DNA from: CAWIOX01 sp963837775
Lineage (GTDB): Bacteria > Pseudomonadota > Gammaproteobacteria > Burkholderiales > Burkholderiaceae_D
DNA length: 64,000 nt
Reading direction: 5' to 3'
Assembly: GCA_963837775.1 (NCBI GenBank)
Contig: CAWIOX010000004.1
Span: 647,716-711,715 of the forward strand
Under the pieces are notes generated by a model, which saw only the letters and a list, made by a program, of their open reading frames with translations, was not told the origin of the DNA and did no database searches. How positions within the stretch are numbered: position 1 is the first letter of the stretch; each line of letters begins with the position of its first letter. Of the stretch, positions 18,787 to 28,522 are shown one piece after another. The position numbers were made by a program, and so were the translations under genes.

Positions 18787-20068
18787 ATGAACAGCAACCA
18801 GCACTGGAAAGAACGCAAGGACGAAGCCACCCCACGCGGCGTCGGCGTGATGTGCAATTTTTACGCAGCGCGCGCAGAGAATGCCGAACTGTGGGATGTC
18901 GAAGGCAAGCGCTACATCGATTTCGCCGCCGGCATCGCGGTGCTCAACACCGGCCACCGCCACCCGAAAATCGTCGCCGCCATCCGGCAACAGCTGGAAT
19001 GCTTCACCCATACCGCTTACCAGGTTATTCCTTACGGCAGCTATGTCGAACTGGCTGAAAAAATCAACCGCCTGACGCCCGGCGATCACCAGAAGAAAAC
19101 CGCGTTCTTCACCACCGGCGCGGAAGCGGTTGAAAACGCGGTCAAGATCGCCCGCGCCGCCACCGGCCGCCCCGGGCTGATCGCATTCTCCGGCGCGTTC
19201 CACGGCCGCACCATGATGGGCATGGCGCTGACCGGCAAGGTCGATCCGTACAAGCTCGGCTTCGGCCCCTTCCCCGGCGACGTCTATCACGCGCCGTTCC
19301 CGAATGCGCTGCACCAGGTGTCGGTGGCAAGACTCGCTGGCTGCGCTGAACCTGCTGTTCAAGACCGATGTCGATCCGAAACGGGTGGCCGCGATCATCC
19401 TCGAACCGGTGCAGGGCGAAGGCGGCTTCTGCCCCGCGCCGCTCGAATTCATGCGCGCGCTGCGCGAACTGTGCGACCAGCACGGCATCCTGCTGATCGC
19501 CGATGAAGTCCAGACCGGTTTCGCCCGTACCGGCAAGCTGTTCGCGATGGAGCATTTCGACGTCTTGCCCGACCTGATGACGCTGGCGAAAAGCCTGGCC
19601 GGCGGCATGCCGCTGTCAGCCGTCTGCGGCCGCGCCGAGATCATGGACGCGCCGGCACCCGGCGGCCTGGGCGGCACCTATGCCGGCAATGCGCTGGCGG
19701 TGGCCTCGGCGCTGGCGGTGCTCGACATCATCGAATCGGAACAGCTGGTGGCGCGCGCCAACCAGCTGGGCCAGCAGCTGCAACAACGCCTGTACGCGCT
19801 CAAGGAAGATCCGCACAGCGGCCGCCGCATCGCGCAGATCCGCGGCCTGGGCGCGATGATCGCGGTCGAATTCAAGCATCCTGAAACGGGCCAGCCGGAC
19901 GCCGACTTCACCAAAAAAGTACAGGCGCGCGCGCTGGAACAAGGCCTGCTGCTGCTGAGCTGCGGCGTGTACGGCAACACCATCCGCTTCCTGTTCCCGC
20001 TGACCATCGGCGACGCCGTGATGAGCGAGGCGCTCGACATCCTCGACGCCGCCATCCGTACCGCATAA
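18787..20068 (+). CDS. gabT: 4-aminobutyrate aminotransferase (one frameshift)
   Basis: A PLP-dependent class III aminotransferase that converts GABA and 2-oxoglutarate to succinate semialdehyde and glutamate. Visible signatures are FAAGIAVLNTGHRHPKIV, FFTTGAEAVENAVKIAR, LIADEVQTGFARTGKLF and the PLP lysine in TLAKSLAGGMPLSAV. One inserted A near 19332 (GTGGCAAGACTCG) breaks the frame; removing it gives SVADSLAALNLLFK. The start follows GGAGGA. It is 14 bp upstream of gabD, so the two enzymes form a GABA-to-succinate operon. Confidence 0.9.
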
Positions 20069-20082
20069 AAGAATTGATCACC

Positions 20083-21537
20083 ATGCTGACACTTAACGAT
20101 CCAAGCCTGTTCAAACAGCAAGCCTATCTCGACGGACAATGGTGCGACGCCGACAACGGCGAAACCATTTTCGTGAGCAACCCCGCCACCGGCGCCTTGA
20201 TCGGCAGCGTGCCGAAGATGGGCGCCGCCGAAACCCGGCGCGCGATCGCCGCCGCCAACGCCGCCTGGAAAGGCTGGCGCAACAAGCTGGCCAAGGAACG
20301 CGCCGCGATCCTGCGCCGCTGGCATGACCTGATGCTGGCCAACAGCGACGACCTGGCCGCGATCATGACCGCCGAACAAGGCAAGCCGCTGGCCGAAGCC
20401 AAGGGCGAGATCGCCTACGCGGCCTCCTTCATCGAATGGTTTGCCGAAGAAGGCAAGCGCATCTACGGCGACACCATCCCGACCCCGGCCCACGGCCGCC
20501 GCATCATCGTCACCCGCGAGCCGATCGGCGTCTGCGCGGCGATCACGCCGTGGAACTTCCCGTCCGCGATGATCACGCGCAAGGCCGGCCCGGCGCTGGC
20601 TGCCGGCTGCCCGATGATCGTCAAGCCGGCCGAACAGACCCCGTTCTCGGCGCTGGCGCTGGCCGAACTGGCGCACCGCGCCGGCGTCCCGCAAGGCGTG
20701 TTCAGCGTCATCACCGGCCAGGCCTCCGCGATCGGCGGCGAAATGACCGGCAACCCGACCGTGCGCAAGATCAGCTTCACCGGCTCGACCGAAATCGGCC
20801 GCCTGCTGATGCGCCAGTCGGCCGACACCGTCAAGAAGCTGTCGCTGGAACTGGGCGGCAATGCGCCCTTCATCGTGTTCGACGATGCCGACCTCGATGC
20901 GGCGGTCGAAGGCGCGATGGCGTCCAAGTTCCGCAACGCCGGCCAGACCTGCGTCTGCGCCAACCGCATGTACGTGCAGGACAAGGTATATGACGCGTTC
21001 ACCGCCAAGCTGCTGGCGGCGATGCAGCAGCTGCAGGTCGGCCTCGGCACCGAGACCGGCACCAACCAGGGTCCGCTGATCGATCAGGATGCGGTGGCCA
21101 AGGTCGAGGAATACATTGCCGATGCGGTCGCCAAGGGCGGCAAGGTCGTCACCGGCGGCAAGCGCCATGCGCTGGGCCACACCTTCTTCGAGCCGACCCT
21201 GATCACCGAAGTGACGCAGGACATGCGCGTGGCGCGCGAGGAAATCTTCGGCCCGGTGGCGCCGATCTTCCGCTTCCAGACCGATGAAGACGTGGTCAAC
21301 ATGGCCAACGACACCGAATTCGGCCTCGCGTCGTATTTCTTCAGCCGCGATATCGGCCGCATCTGGAACGTCGCCGAGCAGCTCGAATACGGCATGGTCG
21401 GCATCAATACCGGCATGTTCTCGAATGAAGTGGCGCCGTTCGGCGGCGTCAAGCAATCCGGTCTGGGGCGCGAAGGCTCGAAGTACGGGATGGACGACTA
21501 CCTGACCATGAAGTACTGGTGCCTGGGCGGCCTGTAA
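20083..21537 (+). CDS. gabD: NAD(P)-dependent succinate-semialdehyde dehydrogenase
   Basis: An aldehyde dehydrogenase of 484 residues. It has the family blocks ITPWNFPSAMITRK, KISFTGSTEIGRLLM, catalytic Glu in LELGGNAPF and catalytic Cys in NAGQTCVCANR, and it ends with the GabD-like GREGSKYGMDDYLTMKYWC. It completes the GABA shunt together with the upstream transaminase. The start at ATG 20083 (MLTLNDPSLF) is preferred over an upstream in-frame codon. The frame is intact and a good terminator follows. Confidence 0.94.
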   Translation: MLTLNDPSLFKQQAYLDGQWCDADNGETIFVSNPATGALIGSVPKMGAAETRRAIAAANAAWKGWRNKLAKERAAILRRWHDLMLANSDDLAAIMTAEQGKPLAEAKGEIAYAASFIEWFAEEGKRIYGDTIPTPAHGRRIIVTREPIGVCAAITPWNFPSAMITRKAGPALAAGCPMIVKPAEQTPFSALALAELAHRAGVPQGVFSVITGQASAIGGEMTGNPTVRKISFTGSTEIGRLLMRQSADTVKKLSLELGGNAPFIVFDDADLDAAVEGAMASKFRNAGQTCVCANRMYVQDKVYDAFTAKLLAAMQQLQVGLGTETGTNQGPLIDQDAVAKVEEYIADAVAKGGKVVTGGKRHALGHTFFEPTLITEVTQDMRVAREEIFGPVAPIFRFQTDEDVVNMANDTEFGLASYFFSRDIGRIWNVAEQLEYGMVGINTGMFSNEVAPFGGVKQSGLGREGSKYGMDDYLTMKYWCLGGL

Positions 21538-21542
21538 TTCCA

Positions 21543-21633
21543 TTTCTAAATCAACCGTGCACTTTGTCGGCTTCGCTTGCCGTACCTGCGTACTGTCTGC
21601 GCTTTGCCTTCGCGTTCACGGTTGATGTAGAAA
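21543..21633. repeat. Inverted repeat downstream of gabD
   Basis: Arms 21543-21559 and 21617-21633 pair at 16 of 17 positions, around a 57-bp GC-rich centre. It lies just after the gabD stop and before a rho-independent terminator. It could be an mRNA-stabilising hairpin or an extragenic palindrome family member. Confidence 0.55.
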
Positions 21634-21656
21634 CGGAATAAGCCTATGTCAGCGCA

Positions 21657-21685
21657 ACGGTCAGGCGCTGCCTGGCCGTTTTTTT
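21657..21685 (+). terminator. Rho-independent terminator of gabTD
   Basis: The stem ACGGTCAGGC pairs with GCCTGGCCGT around a three-base loop and is followed by seven T residues. It sits between gabD and the next plus-strand gene. Confidence 0.8.
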
Positions 21686-21710
21686 GTCACCGGTAAAAGA
21701 GGACATCACG

Positions 21711-22367
21711 ATGAACAACACGCTTCAAGCGCCGCAACAGCCTGCAGCACGCCTGGGATCAGGCACCGGCCTCGCACTGGCCGTCCTGATTGCGGCACTG
21801 GCCGGCGGCAGTGTACTGGGTGCAAAAAACCGTGCCGGACTGACCGAAACCCAGGCCTACATCAACAGCAAAGGGGTACTGGTCAACAGCATGAAGAGCG
21901 CCTTGCTGGAAGGCGCGATCGAGATGCGCAACATCGGCCTGCAGTCGAATGCCGGCGCGATGAAAAGTGTCGGCGAACGGGTCCGGCTTCAGCAAAAACG
22001 CTATGACGAGACCCGTGCCAGGCTGGAAGCAAGCGGCTTGAGCGAGGCGGAAAAACGCATCCTGGCCGACATCGCACAACTCGACAAAGAGATCGAGGCG
22101 CCGTTTCAGGAAGCGATGAATCAGGCGCTGATCTTCAACAACGAAGGCGCGGCCAAGACGCTGGTCGGCATCATCGACCCGCTGCACAGGCAGGAACTGG
22201 TCGAGATTACCAAGCTGGTCGACCTGCAATACGCAGCGGCCCAGGAAACCTTGTACGCAGCCAGCCTGTCGGAAAAGAACAGGTCCTACCTGCTCCTGAT
22301 CCTCGGCGCACTGGCACTGGCGATTGTCGGCAAGCTATCCCTGCGCCGCAGGCAGTCAGGCATCTGA
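21711..22367 (+). CDS. Orphan 4HB_MCP-type sensor protein with two membrane segments
   Basis: The 218-residue protein has a first membrane helix (about 20-38), a periplasmic helical region that resembles the four-helix-bundle sensor of chemoreceptors (AYINSKGVLVNSMKSALLEGAIEMRN onward), and a second membrane helix (YLLLILGALALAIVG). It then stops with only KLSLRRRQSGI, so HAMP and signalling domains are absent. The start MNNTLQAPQQ is at ATG 21711. It could be a stand-alone accessory sensor or the remnant of a chemoreceptor; no frame further downstream continues into a signalling domain. Confidence 0.65.
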   Translation: MNNTLQAPQQPAARLGSGTGLALAVLIAALAGGSVLGAKNRAGLTETQAYINSKGVLVNSMKSALLEGAIEMRNIGLQSNAGAMKSVGERVRLQQKRYDETRARLEASGLSEAEKRILADIAQLDKEIEAPFQEAMNQALIFNNEGAAKTLVGIIDPLHRQELVEITKLVDLQYAAAQETLYAASLSEKNRSYLLLILGALALAIVGKLSLRRRQSGI

Positions 22368-22634
22368 TGGCCAGTCGCTGAAAGGGAAAGGCATGTCTTC
22401 CGTGTCGAAACTGAGGAAGCGCACGATGTGCTGCACATAGCGTCCCAGACTGCGGCCGAATGCCAGCAGGCGCACATTCGGCGCCCCGTTCAACAGCGCA
22501 AACAGAAATTGCAGGATGGCAATGATGAACAGCAGCGTTCCGGACAACTGGTAGACCATCGCCATCAACAGCATGAACAAGCCGCGCAGCCAGATGTTGC
22601 GCCTGCTGGTCGTCGTCACCGGATACTCGCTCAT
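22356..22634 (-). CDS. DUF4389 small membrane protein
   Basis: A 92-residue protein with RRNIWLRGLFMLLMAMVYQL and a long hydrophobic stretch, then RSLGRYVQHIVRFLSFDTEDMPFPF, which is the pattern of the DUF4389 family of small inner-membrane proteins often found near electron-transport or lipid genes. Function is unknown. Its 3' end overlaps the 3' end of the 4HB sensor gene by 12 bp, so the two are convergent. Confidence 0.75.
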   Translation of the reverse strand: MSEYPVTTTSRRNIWLRGLFMLLMAMVYQLSGTLLFIIAILQFLFALLNGAPNVRLLAFGRSLGRYVQHIVRFLSFDTEDMPFPFSDWPSDA

Positions 22635-23067
22635 AAATACTCCTTTGAAAGTGCATCGGCCATAAGAGATGGCGGATGTTGACGGATTCAGCTACGCATT
22701 AAGGGTGGTGGATCAAGGCTGCCAAGTCAAGGCCAGCCTGGTTCAATGCATGCCGGGCGCGCCTCAACAATTGCGTAAATACATGGGGGTATGTTTAAAA
22801 ATACAGCCATTCCCGCACGTATTCATTGGCCTTAATATAATACTGGCATGAGTATATTATCCAGTCCGAGCCTCGCCAAAACGGCTCGGAGCGCCGACAC
22901 ATCGACCAAGGTCGCATGCGCGGGGAACCTGGCCCGCATCCAGTCGGGATTATTTTACGGATAGAGATCTCGCAACAACCTACCGAAGCCGTCATCAGGA
23001 TCAGCAGCATGACGTCTCGACTCGTCTTCTGACTCCTTCTGACTATCGGTGCAAATATCGGCAATGA
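22635..23067. other. Intergenic gap with repeat copy C
   Basis: 433 bp between the DUF4389 gene start and the 3' end of the LysR gene. It holds copy C of the dispersed repeat (22773-22855). The rest contains no supportable gene. Confidence 0.5.
22773..22855 (-). repeat. Dispersed 80-bp intergenic repeat, copy C
   Basis: Read on the minus strand it begins ATACTCATGCCAGTATT and contains GCCAATGAAT, CGTGCGGGAA, CTGTATTTTTAAACATACC and a final GTATTTACG. It is the closest match to copy B at 51494; both contain CGTGCGGGAA and CATACCCCC in the same order. Confidence 0.6.
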
Positions 23068-24001
23068 CTAATTAGCACCATCGCTTTTGCGGTTGGCCAG
23101 TTCCTCCACCATAAAATCGACAAATGCCCGTACTTTGGCCGATAGATGGCGGTTCTGCTGATACAGAATCGAGAACGGGCGCGACCGTCCGCCGAAAGAC
23201 TGCAGTATTTCAAGCAGTTCGCCCTGTTTCACCGCTTCCTCAGCAATGAAGTGATAAATCTGGAATATCCCTCCGCCGGCCTTGGCGTAGGTCACGCATC
23301 CCAATACGTCTTCCGAGCAGCGTATACGGCTGTCGAACGAGAAATCCACATTGGCCCCATCTTTCTTGAAGATCCATGGCATTGCCTTGCCGGTGCTGGG
23401 CAATACAAACTGGATGCATTCATGCTGGTGCAGATGGTCCAGATCCTGCGGGGACACCATGCTGTTTGAGATAAGCCGGCGTGGCAAAGACGCCCAGGGT
23501 CGCGTCTTCGAGTTTGCGCGCAACCAGGCGTGAGTCCTGCTGCGCGCCCAGGCGGATCGCCAGATCATAGCCTTCTTCCACGAAATCAATGTTGCGATTG
23601 GAGATATTGATCTCCACCGTAATGTCCGGATAACGCGCCCTGAACTTCGGCAGCAAAGGCAGCACGCGATAGTGTCCATAGGTGGTCGGTACGCTGATTC
23701 TGACGATCCCGCTGGGAATCAGCTGATGGCCGGTGATCGCACTCTCTGCTTCTTCAATTTGCGTCAACGCCTGCCGGCATTGTTCGTAATACAGGCGGCC
23801 GGCATCGGTGAGCCGGATCTGTCGCGTGGTGCGCGCGAACAGGCGCACGCCAAGACGCTCCTCGATGCGTCGCACCGAACGGCTTACCGCCGCCGGTGTC
23901 ACGCCCAGTGTTTCCGCAGCGGATGTGAAGCTTTCCAGCTCTGCGGCTTTGCAAAACAGTTGAATGCTGCCCAGTTGGACGGCGCTGAAGTTTCTGCTCA
24001 T
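23068..24001 (-). CDS. LysR-family regulator divergent to DJ-1 gene (one frameshift)
   Basis: A LysR-type regulator starting MSRNFSAVQLGSIQLFCKAAELESF with helix-turn-helix SAAETLGVTPAAVSRSVRRIE, of the subgroup close to the DNA-binding YafC/DmlR-like regulators. The effector domain continues PSGIVRISVPTTYGHYRVLP. A C-run one base too long near 23457 breaks the frame; correction yields LKQHGVPQDLDHLHQHECIQF and the end at 23068. It is divergent to the DJ-1/PfpI-family gene and probably regulates it. Confidence 0.85.
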
Positions 24002-24120
24002 GAGTTACATCGAGTAATAAATAAATTGAAGTCCGCCTAGTTTATTACTTTTACAACTAGTCATAAAGTAGCTCGTAGCGGATGCATCCGCTGTTTTTCA
24101 ACGATAAAAGGATGAACAAA

Positions 24121-24831
24121 ATGCGCAAACGCATACTGATGATAGTCACCTCCCATTCGACAATGGGAGCTAGCGGCAAGGCAACAGGGGTCTGGGCGGA
24201 GGAATTGACTGCGCCGTATTACATTTTTCTGGATGCCGGAATGGAAGTCGAGATCGCATCGCCCAAAGGCGGCAAAGTCCCGTTTGACCCCGCAAGCATC
24301 AAACCCAAGGGGCAAAGTGAAGCGCATATCGAACGTTTTCTGGCCGATCCCGCCGCGCAACGCAAGGTTGCCGACACCCTGGTCGCGGCGGCGGCCGATG
24401 CCCGCGGGTTCGATGCCGTATTTTTCCCGGGAGGACATGGCGCAATGTGGGACTTGCCGAACGATGCAGGCGTTACCCGCGCAGTGGAAGCCGCCTTTGC
24501 CGCCGGCAAGGTGATCGCAGCGGTGTGCCATGGCGCGGCCGGTCTGGTGACTGCCAGGCGTGCGGACGGCAAATCCATTTTGTTCGGGAAGCAGGTCAAT
24601 GGATTTACCGATGCAGAGGAAGCCGCAGCGGGTCAGACAGAAGTGGTGCCCTTCCTGCTTGAGACACGCATGCGCGAATTGGGTGGAAAATTCCAAAAAG
24701 CGCCGAACTGGCAGGTATTTGCAGTACGTGACGGGCAATTGATCACGGGCCAGAATCCCAATTCGTCGGCCCTGGTGGCACAATATATTCTCGCTGCGCT
24801 GGAGGATTCCCAAGCCACGCTGCCTGCTTGA
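24121..24831 (+). CDS. DJ-1/PfpI-superfamily protein (Hsp31-like amidotransferase fold)
   Basis: A 236-residue protein with the DJ-1/PfpI fold. The nucleophile elbow AAVCHGAAGL carries the reactive cysteine, the upstream acidic residue is in SPKGG-containing strand IASPKGGKV, and VFFPGGHGAMWDL is the conserved glycine turn. Homologues act as glyoxalase III, deglycase-like enzymes or chaperones against electrophiles. I prefer ATG 24121 because AAGG lies at proper distance; ATG 24112 is the alternative. Divergent LysR control suggests an inducible detoxification role. Confidence 0.87.
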   Translation: MRKRILMIVTSHSTMGASGKATGVWAEELTAPYYIFLDAGMEVEIASPKGGKVPFDPASIKPKGQSEAHIERFLADPAAQRKVADTLVAAAADARGFDAVFFPGGHGAMWDLPNDAGVTRAVEAAFAAGKVIAAVCHGAAGLVTARRADGKSILFGKQVNGFTDAEEAAAGQTEVVPFLLETRMRELGGKFQKAPNWQVFAVRDGQLITGQNPNSSALVAQYILAALEDSQATLPA

Positions 24832-24848
24832 GTTCAGTCATGCGACTT

Positions 24849-24903
24849 GGGGCGTGTTGACTAAACTTGGGAGATGCGCCAAAATCATAGGTCAACACGC
24901 CCC
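24849..24903. repeat. Short form of the palindromic element (arms only)
   Basis: Perfect 13-base inverted arms GGGGCGTGTTGAC (24849-24861) and their complement (24891-24903) enclose 29 bp. The inner flanks TTGGGAGATGCG and AAATCATA also occur next to the arms of the 269-bp element at 14070, whose two side hairpins are missing here. It lies between the convergent DJ-1 and LysR genes. Confidence 0.75.
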
Positions 24904-25836
24904 AGTGCACTCACTCCATATGGCACGGTAGACGCCCGGCCATACATGCGGCACTCGGCGGCGAGTGCCAGCAGATTCGGATCCCGTTCCCGGCTTTTCA
25001 GCAGCAGCAAGGTAATCCGTTGACGGGCGATGTATTTTTCGTCCAGCGCTATCAGCTCGATGCGGGGGCTGAATTCGCCAATGCGTCCGGGCAGCAGGCT
25101 GTAGCCCATCCCTGCGCTGATGAGGTTGATCAACGAAAAAATATCTTTCACCCGCATCGCAATATTGGGAGCTGAAACCTGCCTGCTCAAAACAATACTT
25201 GAAGTTATCGGAAGTCGCATAACCTTCAGTCAGCGTGACAAATTTTTCTGTACGGAAATCCTGCAAGTCAATATGGGATTTGCCGGCATACGGCGAGCGC
25301 AGCGGTGCCGCCAAAAAGACATCGTCATCGAATAGCGGCACGGACACCAGTCCGTTACTGTCGTTTTCTGCATGCAGGCCGATCACGATCGCATCCAGTT
25401 GCCCATCCGCCAGACTGCGCAGCAGCTCCTGATTCGAGCCCAGCGTGAGATCGATATCGAGTTCAGGCCTGCGCGACTTGAGCCCGACCAGCAGTTGCGG
25501 AATGCAGCGCAAGGTCAGGGAATACAGCGAGCCTATCTTGAGCCGGGTGGCATTGAACCCCGCTGCCTCGCGCACTTTTCGTACGCCCTCCTCGCATTCG
25601 TCGATCGACTTCTTTGCGTATTCGGCAAAGGTATACGCGGTCTGCAGCGGAATCATGTTGCGGCCCTCACGCTTGAACAGCGGACAGCGCAATGCCTCCT
25701 CCAGCGAGTGCAACGCGCGGTGCACGCTGACCGTGCTTTGCCCCAGCGCCTCGGCGACCCGCGCCATATTGTTGAGCGCCATGAAGGCGAGGAAGACCTC
25801 CAGCTTTTTCAGCGTGATCGCATCATCGATAGCCAT
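24885..25836 (-). CDS. mdcR: LysR-family regulator of the malonate operon, MdcR-like (one frameshift)
   Basis: A LysR-type protein with N-terminal helix-turn-helix (LKKLEVFLAFMALNNMARVAEAL and STVSVHRALHSLEEAL), divergent to mdcA with 132 bp between them, the usual place of the malonate regulator. The frame breaks near 25165 by an inserted A after GGTTTC; correction gives EQAGFAPNIAMRVKDIFSLI. The last residues GVSALGRVDL and the TGA stop are encoded by the right arm of the palindromic element, so the natural C-terminus may differ. Confidence 0.82.
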
Positions 25837-25968
25837 TCAGCCTCCTGTTCCACTATTGCCGTCCGAAATTCATTAACTTTACAGTAATGAATGCCCTTCA
25901 AGGTTGATTGAAGTGTAGCCAAAATGATTTTATCTTGTAGTCACGATGATTGAATAGCCGGAGTGAGC

Positions 25969-27631
25969 ATGCAAACCAGTACCCATCAAAACCCGCAATG
26001 GAGCAAGCGCCGCACGGAAAAGAACCGCCGCCTGGCGCTGGTGCGGCACTTGGCCAACGGCCCCGTATTGCGCAGCGCAGACATCGTCACCGTACTGGAA
26101 AACCTGATCGCGCCTGGCGACCGTGTCGTACTTGAAGGCAACAACCAGAAGCAGGCCGATTTTCTGTCGCGTTCGCTGGCGCAGCTCGATTGCGCCAAGG
26201 TGAACAATCTGCACATGATCATGCCCAGCGTCAGCCGGCCGGAGCATCTGGACCTGTTCGAGCGCGGCATCGCGCGCAAGCTCGACTTTGCCTTTGCCGG
26301 TGCGCAAAGCCTGCGCATTTCGCAGTTCCTGCAGGACGGCCTGCTGGAAGTGGGTGCGATTCATACCTATGTCGAGCTGTATGCGCGCCTGTTCGTTGAC
26401 TTGACGCCGAACGTGGTGCTGGTCGCCGGCTTCAAGGCCGACCGTCCAGGGCAATCTGTACACGGGTCCCAGCACCGAAGACACGCCGACGCTGGTCGAG
26501 GCGGCGGCATTTCGCGACGGCATCGTGATCGCCCAGGTCAACGAGATCGTCGATGACGTGAGCGAGCTGCCGCGGGTCGATATCCCCGGCTCCTGGATCG
26601 ACTTCGTGGTGCAGGCCGACAAGCCGTTCTTCCTCGAGCCGCTGTTCACCCGCGATCCGCGCCTGATCAAGCCGCTCCACATCCTGATGGCGATGATGGC
26701 CATCCGCGGCGTGTACGAACGGCATCAGGTGCAGTCGCTCAATCACGGGATCGGCTTCAATACCGCGGCGATCGAACTGATCTTGCCGACCTACGGCGAA
26801 CGACTCGGGCTGAAGGGGAAAATCTGCAAGAACTGGACGCTGAACCCGCATCCGACACTGATTCCGGCGATCGAAAGCGGCTGGGTCGACAGCGTGCACT
26901 GCTTCGGCGGCGAACTGGGCATGGAAAATTACGTCGCCGCACGTCCCGACGTGTTTTTCACCGGCCGCGATGGCTCGATGCGCTCGAATCGCGCGTTGTG
27001 CCAATTGGCGGGCCAGTATGCGGTGGATCTGTTCATCGGTTCCACCTTGCAAATGGATGGCTTGGGCAACTCGTCCACCGTGACACGCGGCCGCCTGACC
27101 GGCTTTGGCGGCGCCCCCAACATGGGGCACGATCCGCGCGGGCGCCGCCACCCGAGCCCGGCCTGGCTGGACTTGATCGAGACCGACGACCCGCTGGCGC
27201 GCGGCAAGAAACTGGTGGTGCAGTCGGTGGAAACCTTCCAGGGCGGCGGCCAGCCGACCATCGTCGAGTCGCTTGATGCGGTTGAAGTAGGCCGCGAATC
27301 CGGCATGCCGATCGCGCCGGTGATGATCTACGGCGACGACGTCACCCACGTGCTGACCGAGGAAGGGATTGCCTATCTGTACAAGGCGCGCTCGCTGGAA
27401 GAACGCAAAGCGATGATCGCCGCGGTTGCGGGGGTGACCCCGATCGGATTGAAGCATGATCCGGCCACCAGCAAGAAATTGCGTCAGGATGGACTGATTG
27501 CCCTGCCTGAAGACATCGGCGTCAATCGCAGCGAGGCGACCCGCTCGCTGCTGGCGGCCAAGAGCGTGGCCGATCTGGTGAGCTGGTCCGACGGCTTGTA
27601 CGATCCACCTGCCAAATTCAGGAGCTGGTAA
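25969..27631 (+). CDS. mdcA: Malonate decarboxylase alpha subunit (one frameshift)
   Basis: MdcA transfers the acyl-carrier protein from acetyl to malonyl, making malonyl-S-ACP from malonate. The protein of about 553 residues shows family stretches RLALVRHLANGPVLRSADIV, LYARLFVDLTPNVVLVAGFKADR and GFGGAPNMGHDPRGRRHPSP. A C is inserted near 26447 (CGTCCAGGGC); removing it restores ADRQGNLYTGPSTEDTPTLVE. ATG 25969 follows GGAG by five bases. The TAA stop overlaps the mdcB ATG. Confidence 0.92.
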
Positions 27632-28505
27632 TGGGTGCCGCCGCAATTCTTGAAAACCTTGGCCGGCCGGCCACCGACGCTGTGCGAACGCCTGGCCGAT
27701 CTGGTGGTGGCAGCGCTGATCGATGAAGTCACGCTGACGCCGAAACCCGGACTGGTCGACATGCGCAGTCGCGGCGCACACCGCGACCTGAGCTGGGACC
27801 TGATGTGCCATTCGGCATGGGCGTTGCATCCGACTTTCCGCGCGATGGCCGTTGCCGGCCACAGCATCGCCGATCCGCAACAACTGCGTGAACGCATCGG
27901 CCGCATCGGCCGCGATGGAGAAGCGGCGATGATGCAGGCGACCGGCGGCATCAATACCCATCGCGGCGCGATCTGGGCGCTCGGCCTGCTGGTGACCGCA
28001 GCCGCACAGGACAGCCATGCACTTGCGCCAAGATCGGTGGCATCCCGCGCCGGTGCGCTGGCGCGCAGGCACGACCGCTTTGCGCCCGCCAGCACCGGCA
28101 ACAAGGGCGAACGCGCCTGCCGCGAATACGGCGTCGGCGGCGCGCGGGCGCAGGCGCAGGCCGGATTCCCGCACGTGATCGATATCGCGCTGCCCTGCCT
28201 CGAACATGCACGCCGGCGCGGAGATGGCGAAAACGCCGCCCGCCTCAATGCGCTGCTGTCGATCGTCGCAGAGCTGGACGACACCTGCGTGTTGTCGCGC
28301 GGCGGCGCGGCGGCGTTGAACGCAGTGCAATCCGGCGCGCTGCAGATCCTCGATGCAGGCGGCGCCGGCAGCCTGCGCGGCAAGACCGCACTGCAGCAAT
28401 ACGAACAGGAACTGCTGACGCGCGATGTGTCGCCGGGCGGCGCAGCCGACCTGCTGGCAGCGACGCTGTTCCTGGACAAGATCAGCGACCGACTTTGCGT
28501 ATTGA
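27631..28505 (+). CDS. mdcB: Triphosphoribosyl-dephospho-CoA synthase (frame disturbed at both ends)
   Basis: MdcB makes the prosthetic group precursor for the acyl carrier subunit MdcC from dephospho-CoA and ATP. Conserved segments are EVTLTPKPGLVDMRSRGAHRD, GRDGEAAMMQATGGINTHRGA and STGNKGERACREYGVGGARAQA. ATG 27631 overlaps the mdcA stop, but the family reading frame begins only after a probable inserted G near 27667. Downstream the open frame runs without a stop into mdcC up to 28837; a one-base slip would end it at TGA 28503-28505, which I take as the likely natural end. Confidence 0.82.
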
Positions 28506-28522
28506 AACGAAAGAGAAATGCG

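Noticed and set aside
19678..21543. 621-codon minus-strand frame across gabD
   Set aside because: Antisense to an intact succinate-semialdehyde dehydrogenase; length is explained by high GC.
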